A DNA stretch of 64,000 nucleotides from Dyella sp. SG609 (lineage in GTDB: Bacteria > Pseudomonadota > Gammaproteobacteria > Xanthomonadales > Rhodanobacteraceae): positions 124,001-188,000 of the forward strand of contig NZ_JAAZQJ010000004.1 of NCBI RefSeq assembly GCF_012275375.1. The letters are read 5' to 3'. The notes below the pieces were generated by a model, which was not told the DNA's origin, made no database searches, and was given only the letters and a program-made list of their open reading frames with translations. Every line of letters starts with the position of its first letter. Position 1 is the first letter of the stretch. Shown piece after piece: positions 1 to 6,300 of this stretch. A program made the position numbers and the translations under genes.

Positions 1-205
1 CGGCGTTCTTCATGCCGCGCCAGACCAGGGACGAGCAATCGACGCCGTAGTAGCCGTCCTTGTCGAGGTCCTGCTCGGTGCGGCTCGGATCCGAGCGGTG
101 ATTGGGGGAGCCGTTCTTCAGGCTCATGTCGCCGCGGCCGTATTCGTACTTGCGGCCTTCCTGCGCAAAATGACGGTAAGCCTCATCCAGAATTTCGCGA
201 CCCAT
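1..205 (-). CDS. Secreted T4SS effector, N-terminal fragment (NlpC/P60-like cysteine peptidase fold suspected)
   Basis: Only the first 68 codons lie in the window; the gene runs off the left edge. The ATG at 205 has a strong Shine-Dalgarno (CGGAGG, 5 nt upstream). There is no signal peptide. Residues 55-61 read VDCSSLV with Cys57, which resembles the catalytic Cys region of NlpC/P60 and CHAP amidases (DCSGLV). The gene starts 32 nt after the stop of a lipoprotein gene, repeating the lipoprotein-then-effector order seen next door at 2434/2383. From that context I infer a peptidoglycan-cleaving X-T4SS effector whose secretion domain lies outside the window. Family assignment from so short a fragment is tentative; presence of a gene is near certain. 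Confidence 0.6.
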   Translation of the reverse strand, partial: MGREILDEAYRHFAQEGRKYEYGRGDMSLKNGSPNHRSDPSRTEQDLDKDGYYGVDCSSLVWRGMKNA

Positions 206-237
206 ACATCCTCCGAGTGGTCAGAAAGAAAGGCTGC

Positions 238-942
238 TTACAGTCCCATCGAGAACTCTGCGTACTGCGATGCGCTTACCCAGCCGGCGGCGCAATCCAC
301 GTACTGCCCGTGCTCCAGCCGGCAGGCGCCCTGCGGCGCCGGCTTGATCCACTCCACCTTCGGCGCGCCGGGCTCGCCGCACAGCTCGCTGTGCTTGCAG
401 GCCGCGACGGATTCCGCCGGGATCGCCACCACGTAGTGCCATTCCGGCTGCCCCGCCTGCTTGTGCGCGTTGGCCATGACGCAGACGAACTGCATGTCGT
501 GCAGCCTGGCCACCGGCGTGGACGGGAAGGGCGGGAACGCCGTGGCCAGCACCGCGGAGGGCTGGTCGTTGGCCTGGATCTGGCCGTAGATGCCGTCCGT
601 GCCGCAGCCTTCCGTGTTCACCACGATCTGGTACTCGCCGGCCGTGCATTCCGGCGCCCAGTCTTTTTTCTTCTGGGTGCAGGCAATGCCCGGCAGGTTG
701 GCGACAGGTAGCGGCAGCGGTCCTTCCATGGACATGTCCTTGGGCACCGAGGCATCGGCGGCCGGCGCGGTGCCGGCCGGTGCGGGTGCATGCAGTGCCG
801 GCCGGGCGGAAACGGCGGTGGCCGGTGGCGTGGCAGCGGCTTCGCCGGAAGGCACCGGCAGCTGGCCCTCGCTCGCCGAATGGCTGCACGCTGCCAGCAG
901 CAGGCAGGGCAGGAGGCGGAGGCTGGATCGGCTGACGGTCAT
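238..942 (-). CDS. Putative immunity lipoprotein (X-Tfi-like) for the left-edge effector
   Basis: 234 aa. The N-terminus is a lipoprotein signal with lipobox LLAAC (Cys19), followed by a Ser/Ala/Pro-rich linker to about residue 75. The globular part (about 80-234) contains about eight Cys residues, suggesting disulfides and a periplasmic fold. I do not recognise a named domain. The start at 942 has a GGAAGG ribosome site about 10 nt upstream. The gene ends 32 nt before the partial effector and belongs to the same minus-strand transcript. In X-T4SS loci, periplasmic lipoproteins next to effector genes neutralise the toxin in the producer and its kin. That role is inferred from position and the lipobox, not from recognised homology. 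Confidence 0.65.
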   Translation of the reverse strand: MTVSRSSLRLLPCLLLAACSHSASEGQLPVPSGEAAATPPATAVSARPALHAPAPAGTAPAADASVPKDMSMEGPLPLPVANLPGIACTQKKKDWAPECTAGEYQIVVNTEGCGTDGIYGQIQANDQPSAVLATAFPPFPSTPVARLHDMQFVCVMANAHKQAGQPEWHYVVAIPAESVAACKHSELCGEPGAPKVEWIKPAPQGACRLEHGQYVDCAAGWVSASQYAEFSMGL

Positions 943-1056
943 GTTGATGTTTCCTTCCGGAGCGGGTTTGCGGTGGTGCGGAGCGGGAGCGGCTGTCGCG
1001 TGAGAAACGGCCGCGTGCCGGGCATCGAAGTTCGACAGGTTGTTCAGGGACTTTCA

Positions 1057-1101
1057 CAGTCGGTTGACTGGGCCGCGGCCGGCGCCTGTTCCGGCCGCGG
1101 C
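1057..1101. repeat. Strong inverted repeat after the 424-aa effector gene
   Basis: Perfect 11-bp arms GCCGCGGCCGG (1072-1082) and CCGGCCGCGGC (1091-1101) enclose an 8-nt loop. A smaller palindrome, CAGTC/GACTG, sits at 1057-1070. On the minus strand the hairpin starts 8 nt after the effector stop. There is no T-tract, so it is not a classical intrinsic terminator. It may stabilise mRNA or partly separate the two effector/immunity pairs. Confidence 0.5.
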
Positions 1102-1108
1102 ACAGCGA

Positions 1109-2383
1109 TTACCTGTGCTGCGGCGTAGTCGCCTGGGCCTGCTGAGCCTCGTGCGTCTGCGTCTGCGGTTTGCCGGCGGCCTGCTGTTCGCCGAGCTTGG
1201 CCATCTCGCGGCTGCTCTGCTCCAGCGACGTGTTCACCGCCTGCTGCGTCGGTACCTCTGCCATGCGCTTGTGCGGCGAGTTGAGGTCGCCCTGCACGGC
1301 GTAGACGCGGCTGCCGTCCTCGCTCATCACCACGTGGTCGATGCGGCTGAGCCCGGCGCGCTGCGCGGCGACGGCGAGCGAGCCGGCCACGTTCTGGCTG
1401 ATCTGGTCCGGCGCGCGCTGGCGGTCGGCGTCGATCTTGTGCACGCCGTCCAGCGCCTGCTTGAACACGCCGTGCGCGGGGTGCGCCTGGTCGCCGAGGT
1501 GCTTGCCGTCGCGCCCGGCGTGCTGCTTCAGCTCGCGGTCGAGCGCGGCCTTGGTCTGCGGGCCGTACTGGCCATCGGACTTCAGGCCGTGGTCGTGCTG
1601 GAAGGCCTTGAGCTTCGCTTCGGTCTGCGGGCCGAACTGCTTGTCGGCCTTCAGGTCGTAGCCCAGGCGGTTGAGTTCCTCCTGCAGCTTGCCGACCTCG
1701 GCGCCATGCGCACCCTGCTTGAGCACACCCGGCGCGCTGTCGCGGGCCGGTTCCGGGGCGTGCTGCCCAGGTGCGCGCTTCATCAGCTGGTCCAGGCCAT
1801 CACGGTTGCGCGTGATGTCGTGCATGTAGTCGTAATTGCTGGTGCCGTTGCTGTCGCGCATCACGCGGCCGCCGGTGACCGCCGCCACGGCGCCGCCGTA
1901 GCCGGCGATATGGCGCGCCTTGAGGAAGCCGGCGATCTTTTCGGGCTTGTCATCCTCGTGCAGCACGCCGTTCTTCAGCGCCTGCTTGTAGGCGTGGTCG
2001 CTGTTGATGCGGAAGGCGTTGTCCTGCAGCTCGGCGGAGCCCTTGTACTTCTCCAGGCTCAGGCCGTTCTTCCAGTTGGAAGGATCGTTGAGGAATTCGG
2101 TCATGCCGCCCTTGGAGGCCCATGCCCATTCGCTGCGGCTGCCCTTCATGGCTTCCTGCAGTTTTTCCTTGTCGATGTAGCCTGCGTCCGCCAGCCAGCC
2201 GGCGCCGGCCTGGTAGCGGCCGACATAGCCTTGCTTGTTGGTCACGCTGAGGTTGCCGCCGTTGCTCTCCGTCATGACGACGGAAGCCACGAGCCGGCGG
2301 GTCATCGCGTCGTCCAGACCGGCGATGTTGCCCTGGTGGTATGCCTGCGCAGTGGCCACTGCGTGCTCTCGTCTATCAGCCAT
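1109..2383 (-). CDS. X-T4SS effector: lysozyme/transglycosylase-like, PG-binding, XVIPCD
   Basis: 424 aa, no signal peptide. Residues ~30-170 are lysozyme/lytic-transglycosylase-like: Glu39 in MTESNGG is the candidate acid, followed by a GYVGRYQAG segment. Residues ~216-290 form a peptidoglycan-binding domain with two FGPQT/YGPQT-type repeats. Residues ~300-424 match the XVIPCD signal recognised by VirD4 in Xanthomonas: GLSRIDHVVMSEDG, then YAVQGDL at 361-367, and a Gln/Thr-rich tail. The protein should be passed into rival bacteria and digest their wall. The ATG at 2383 has an AAGGAG site 7 nt upstream. It lies 50 nt behind a lipoprotein gene, its likely immunity partner. Domain order equals that of the known X. 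citri effector XAC2609, although the catalytic family may differ. Confidence 0.88.
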   Translation of the reverse strand: MADRREHAVATAQAYHQGNIAGLDDAMTRRLVASVVMTESNGGNLSVTNKQGYVGRYQAGAGWLADAGYIDKEKLQEAMKGSRSEWAWASKGGMTEFLNDPSNWKNGLSLEKYKGSAELQDNAFRINSDHAYKQALKNGVLHEDDKPEKIAGFLKARHIAGYGGAVAAVTGGRVMRDSNGTSNYDYMHDITRNRDGLDQLMKRAPGQHAPEPARDSAPGVLKQGAHGAEVGKLQEELNRLGYDLKADKQFGPQTEAKLKAFQHDHGLKSDGQYGPQTKAALDRELKQHAGRDGKHLGDQAHPAHGVFKQALDGVHKIDADRQRAPDQISQNVAGSLAVAAQRAGLSRIDHVVMSEDGSRVYAVQGDLNSPHKRMAEVPTQQAVNTSLEQSSREMAKLGEQQAAGKPQTQTHEAQQAQATTPQHR

Positions 2384-2433
2384 TGCTTACTCCTTAGTGG
2401 ATGACGATGCTGGTTGAGTTGTAGGTGGAGGTT

Positions 2434-3189
2434 TTATGACTCCTTACAGCGCATGGCCTCCATCCGCTGCGCCGGCTTGCTCCGGTAGAACACGAACGTG
2501 GTGCTGCCCGGCCCCTGGTTGCCGCCGTCGTCGTCGATATAAGCTTCGGCGAAGACGGGCGCAGCGTTGGCCCCGAGCGTGATCTGGTAGAAGGCATTCT
2601 TCTGCGTGTTGGCGGCGGTGGTGCCGAAGTCCAGCGCGCAGGAGCCGCCGATGGGCTTGACCGCGGCATCGCCGCTGAGCTGGTGCTGCAGGATTTCCTG
2701 GTAGTTCTCGCTGGGATAGAACTTCACCAGCGCGATCGACTGCACCGCGGCCGCGTCGCCGTTGAGCGTGGCGCCGGCGTTGCCCTCGTTGTCCTGTCTG
2801 GTGCCGGCCTCGCCGCCCGTCTTGCCGTCCGGCACGTCGACCATGCCGAAGCCCGCCAGCAGCAGGTTGCCGCTGCGGTAGTGCGACATGTCGGGGCCGG
2901 TGGCGTCGGGGTTGTCCAGCGGCTTGGCGTCGCGCCACTGCACACCGGCTACGGCGTCGAAGGCCGCCCAGGGCGAGGCGTTGGTGGCGGCGAATACGCC
3001 AAGAAGGTTCTGCAGGGGAGACATGGCACTCTTTCCTTGAGTTTCGGCGGCGGCATGCACCGCAGGCGCGGAAGCCGCTGCTGCCGGTGCCTTCGCCGAC
3101 GACGCGGCGGAAGGATCGGCCGATTGCGATGAGCCGCACGCGCTCAGCGAAGCGAGCAGCGCGACGAGCAGTAGCTTCCTTGGGCTCAT
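2434..3189 (-). CDS. Putative immunity lipoprotein (X-Tfi-like) for the muralytic effector
   Basis: 251 aa from the ATG at 3189, chosen because a lipoprotein signal (lipobox LSAC, Cys18) begins there and AAAGGA lies upstream. An in-frame upstream extension has no such signal. An Ala/Ser-rich linker runs to about residue 55, then a globular domain follows. Two Cys remain in the domain, one in GGSCALDF and one near the C-terminus. No named domain is recognised, and I see no clear resemblance to the characterised XAC2610 inhibitor. The 50-nt spacing to the effector and its outer-membrane lipoprotein nature support an immunity role against lysis of self or kin. Confidence 0.65.
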   Translation of the reverse strand: MSPRKLLLVALLASLSACGSSQSADPSAASSAKAPAAAASAPAVHAAAETQGKSAMSPLQNLLGVFAATNASPWAAFDAVAGVQWRDAKPLDNPDATGPDMSHYRSGNLLLAGFGMVDVPDGKTGGEAGTRQDNEGNAGATLNGDAAAVQSIALVKFYPSENYQEILQHQLSGDAAVKPIGGSCALDFGTTAANTQKNAFYQITLGANAAPVFAEAYIDDDGGNQGPGSTTFVFYRSKPAQRMEAMRCKES

Positions 3190-3309
3190 GGATCGATGGG
3201 TCCTTTCAATCTGCCGTCGGCGAGTTTCAATGCCGCGGTGGCGTAAGGCAAGTGCAAGGGATGTGCGGAATTGCCTGAAATTTGCTCTGCGTCGTGCGCT
3301 TCGTCTCAT

Positions 3310-3335
3310 CCGCCCACCTGCGGGCAGGTGGGCGG
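3310..3335. repeat. Perfect 12-bp inverted repeat between the small secreted gene and the immunity gene
   Basis: Arms CCGCCCACCTGC (3310-3321) and GCAGGTGGGCGG (3324-3335) are separated by only 2 nt. It lies in the 168-bp gap between the stop at 3358 and the lipoprotein start at 3189. No T-run follows on either strand. It may be a REP-like element, an mRNA hairpin insulating the effector module, or a protein-binding palindrome. Confidence 0.5.
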
Positions 3336-3357
3336 CATCTTTCCGTCGTGCAAACGT

Positions 3358-3696
3358 TCAGCGGCTGGATTGGGTCGAGTCGGACACGCCGTTCGCGGGG
3401 TTCGCGGGCGGCACCGGTTCCAGCGAGCTGCCGAGGTTGCCGGTCGTCGATGCGCCCGGGAACGCTTTCGGGCAGATTTCCTCGTAGACGAGTGCGGACG
3501 TCGGGTTGAAGCACTCCCAGTCCGTGACCGTGAACGAGCCGGTCACCGGATTGGAGGGCAGCCAGCAGTCCGAGGGCATGCCGAGGGTGCAGAACAGATA
3601 GGGGTTGTTCCCGTAGTAGGGGATGGCCTTAAAGAACTGCGCCGACGCGGTGGTGCTGGCGGCCAGGAGCAGGATGAGCAGCAGTGCTTTCTTCAT
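3358..3696 (-). CDS. Small exported protein of unknown function in the T4SS locus
   Basis: 112 aa from the ATG at 3696. The ATG six bases upstream (3702) directly abuts the AAGGA ribosome site, whereas 3696 has 7-nt spacing, so I prefer 3696. A clear signal peptide (MKKALLLILLLAASTTASA) ends near residue 20. The mature part has four Cys residues in about 75 aa, as expected for disulfides, and a Pro/Ser/Asn-rich tail. I recognise no domain. It sits between the DUF4189 gene and the effector/immunity modules on the virB strand, so it may be a periplasmic accessory of the secretion system or an orphan immunity factor. Confidence 0.6.
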   Translation of the reverse strand: MKKALLLILLLAASTTASAQFFKAIPYYGNNPYLFCTLGMPSDCWLPSNPVTGSFTVTDWECFNPTSALVYEEICPKAFPGASTTGNLGSSLEPVPPANPANGVSDSTQSSR

Positions 3697-3833
3697 GGGC
3701 ATTCCTTTGCGTGAGATGGGATTGACGGATGCGTTAGCGGGAACGCTGCTTCCAGTACATTTTCATGGGCTGGCTTCAGCACGCCGTTTCCCGCGCAGAA
3801 ACTGCAGCAGTGCTTGTCGTTCGCGTTATCGCG

Positions 3834-4325
3834 TTACTGAATGCGCCGAGCCAGGCTGCATCCGGAGTAATAGACCCAGCACTTTGCAGAGCCTTTCGAG
3901 GAGCAGTTCTTCATGCCTAGCCTGGATGCGTCATCCGATGTTTGGGCATTTTCGGTCCAGATGATCTGTCCATTCGCCATCACCGCGACACAGGCGTTCG
4001 CGTACACGTTGTTGACCGTGCAGTTGGCGCCGCCACGGTTGTGGCATTCCTGCATCGCGGAAGAGATCGCGCTTTCTTTGTCTGGCATGTCGGACACGAT
4101 GCCAAAGGCACCCTGGTCCGACACCACCGCTCCCCAGCGCGAAGCCCAGCGCACAGGGGGCTGCGACGGTTGCTGAGGCTGCTGCTGGGCGTTGGGGTCG
4201 GGCCCGCAAACGCTTTGATCCTGGGCCGTTCCATAGGGAATCATGCCTGGAGGGCAGGAGACCTGTGCTCGTACCCCGGCGCTAAGGCCAATAAGACAGA
4301 TCAGCAGGAGAATTCTTGCTTTCAC
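3834..4325 (-). CDS. Exported DUF4189-type protein
   Basis: 163 aa, starting at a GTG (4325) with AGAGGA upstream. The signal peptide ends about residue 21 (GVRAQ). A Gln/Pro-rich stretch (about 46-58) leads into a DUF4189-like domain: WGAVVSD at its start, a Cys near 94, then Cys pairs in GGANCTVNN, YANACVAV, MKNCSS and AKCWVYYSGC. DUF4189 proteins are small secreted/periplasmic proteins common in Xanthomonadales; their biochemical function is not established. The gene starts 2 nt after the virB6 stop (4328), so it is translationally linked to the T4SS operon. Role in secretion, adhesion or immunity is unknown. Confidence 0.75.
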   Translation of the reverse strand: MKARILLLICLIGLSAGVRAQVSCPPGMIPYGTAQDQSVCGPDPNAQQQPQQPSQPPVRWASRWGAVVSDQGAFGIVSDMPDKESAISSAMQECHNRGGANCTVNNVYANACVAVMANGQIIWTENAQTSDDASRLGMKNCSSKGSAKCWVYYSGCSLARRIQ

Positions 4326-4327
4326 AT

Positions 4328-5437
4328 CTATGTCCTCTGGCTTGGCTCAAAGGCTTTGACTTTGTCCTCGGAAGCTGCCGCCGTCGTGGTGCCTATGACG
4401 CGGGTGCCCGCATTCGGGTTATACGTGGCGCCTTGAGGGATCGCTTGTTGCGAACTTCCGGAATTCTGGATCTGCGGCGGCGGCGCCGCATACGGCATCT
4501 GCTGGCCACTGGGGCTCATTTGAGACGAGGAACCGCCGAAGGCCGAATTGAACATGAAGTTGCCCATCGTGCCTTGGAAGAACAGCGAAGCCATGGGCGG
4601 AACGCTGATAATCAGCGCCGTCATCAGCAGGCCGATGCCGCCCTGCTGCAAGGCGAGGCTCGACAAGCCCTCAGTGCCTTCTGCTCCAGGGATAAGGCTA
4701 TTGATCATATTGGCCGCCCATAGTGCCTCGGCGACGCTCAGGCATAGCCGCATGGCGATCGAGGTGACCACCGCCAGCATGGCCATCGAGAACAGCGTGC
4801 CGATGCCGTACATCAACCATTTTCGGAATAGTTCCTTGGTCTGCTCAAAGATCAGGCACAGGATGAACAATGGTCCCAATCCTATGAATAACGCCATAGC
4901 GAACTGGTAGAGCAGCAGCATCGCGCCGGCGGTCATGGGCGGGCTGGCGGTGCCGAACGTGGCCAACAGTTCGGCCTTGGATTTCTCGCTGGCCATTTCG
5001 ATGTCGGTGGGGTTGACCTTGATCACATTGATCGCCGACAAGGCCAGCTGGGTCTTGGCCAGGTTCTTGTCGATCATGTCTTCCGGGGAGCTGTCGCTGC
5101 CGGTGAACAGGAAGTTGATGTGCTTGCCCAGGTCGGTGGTAAGCAATTCCTGGATGTCATTGCCGGCAACGGCGAGCGTGGTCGCCACCGAGACGATGAA
5201 TACTATCTTCGCCATGTTCGCGACCAGGGCCATCATTGGCTCGCGGCTCTGGCCGGTGACCATGCGATAGCCCTGGATCATGATCCAGAGGGTGACCAGG
5301 ATGACCGCGAAGGTCGACACCCACAGAGACATGCGTCCGAGGACGTCTTCCTGGAAATGGGCGATCTGGCTTTTCAGATAGCTGTTGACCAGCGAGAAGA
5401 AAATATAATCGCCGGTAGTTGCGGCAGGCTGCACCAT
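4328..5437 (-). CDS. virB6: VirB6: polytopic inner-membrane T4SS component
   Basis: 369 aa. VirB6 sits in the inner membrane as part of the T4SS platform and helps pass substrate to the periplasmic channel. Several hydrophobic segments are visible: about 38-58, 72-95, 165-188, 190-230 and a long one about 265-300. The KELFRKWLMYG segment between TM helices is typical of the TrbL/VirB6 family. The C-terminal ~75 residues are Ser/Gln/Pro-rich and low complexity. An AAGGA site precedes the ATG. It follows virB5 by 51 nt and is followed 2 nt later by the DUF4189 gene. Confidence 0.9.
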   Translation of the reverse strand: MVQPAATTGDYIFFSLVNSYLKSQIAHFQEDVLGRMSLWVSTFAVILVTLWIMIQGYRMVTGQSREPMMALVANMAKIVFIVSVATTLAVAGNDIQELLTTDLGKHINFLFTGSDSSPEDMIDKNLAKTQLALSAINVIKVNPTDIEMASEKSKAELLATFGTASPPMTAGAMLLLYQFAMALFIGLGPLFILCLIFEQTKELFRKWLMYGIGTLFSMAMLAVVTSIAMRLCLSVAEALWAANMINSLIPGAEGTEGLSSLALQQGGIGLLMTALIISVPPMASLFFQGTMGNFMFNSAFGGSSSQMSPSGQQMPYAAPPPQIQNSGSSQQAIPQGATYNPNAGTRVIGTTTAAASEDKVKAFEPSQRT

Positions 5438-5488
5438 AGCACCCAGTTCCTTAGGTTCGTGTCGCGAATGGCATCAATGCAGAACGGC

Positions 5489-6271
5489 TCAGTTGCCGTT
5501 GTTGAGATGATCGAAGGCGAGCTTCAGCGTGCCGGCCTGGACTAGGGTACCCAGCAGCGAACTCTTGCCCTTCATCGCCGTTTGGCCCAATTGGGCCTGC
5601 TGGCTTTGCAGATACTGGATTATCTGTTCGTCGGCCTGGACCTGTACCTGCCACAGACGGACTTCGGCATCCATGCTGGCCTGGCCACGCACGATATTGG
5701 CTTGCGCGCCGGCGAGCGCACCCTGGCTGGTGCCGACCATCTGCGATATCTGCTCGAACTGCTGCATGTAGCCGCCGTAGACGGTGTTGATGCGGTTGAG
5801 CATGTCGACGGTGAGGTTGTACTGGTGGTTGCGCCGCATCACGATCTGCTGGCAGATCTTGAGCTGGGCGTCGACCACCGGCTCGTTCATGCTGGGCATG
5901 GCCAGGGATATCAGGTCGGAGATGCTGGGCATGCCATCCTTGGAGGAGGGGCACGCATCCGCCACGCCGTCTTTCAGATCGACCCTGGTGTAGGTGGTGT
6001 TGAGGGTCAGCACGCTGCTGAAGCTCATGCTCTGCAACGAAATCAGCTGCTGCGCGTAGTGCTGCAGCACGGCCTGGTACTGCGCGAGCTCCTTGCCGTA
6101 CTGCGCCGCGGTCTGCAGGAAGTTCGCCGCATCCTGCGCGATATGCGCCGGGTCGATGACCGCCCACTGCGCCTGCGCCTGATTGGCGTAGAAGCCGCTG
6201 AGCGAAACCACCGCGAATGCCACGGCAGCCGGAAGCTTCAGAAGACGGGGGGTGCGCGTTTGCTTGGTCAT
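5489..6271 (-). CDS. virB5: VirB5: minor pilus / pilus-tip protein
   Basis: 260 aa from the ATG at 6271. The open frame extends further upstream, but the signal peptide starts here and ends at NQAQA/QWAVIDP near residue 35. The mature protein is largely helical, with a long N-terminal helix (AHIAQDAANFLQTAAQYG) typical of VirB5/TraC pilus-tip proteins. VirB5 caps or co-assembles with the VirB2 pilus and contributes to target contact. The start is 29 nt after the virB4 stop, in the same operon. Confidence 0.88.
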   Translation of the reverse strand: MTKQTRTPRLLKLPAAVAFAVVSLSGFYANQAQAQWAVIDPAHIAQDAANFLQTAAQYGKELAQYQAVLQHYAQQLISLQSMSFSSVLTLNTTYTRVDLKDGVADACPSSKDGMPSISDLISLAMPSMNEPVVDAQLKICQQIVMRRNHQYNLTVDMLNRINTVYGGYMQQFEQISQMVGTSQGALAGAQANIVRGQASMDAEVRLWQVQVQADEQIIQYLQSQQAQLGQTAMKGKSSLLGTLVQAGTLKLAFDHLNNGN

Positions 6272-6300
6272 GGCACGTTGTCCGTAGTCGAGGGTTGGGG

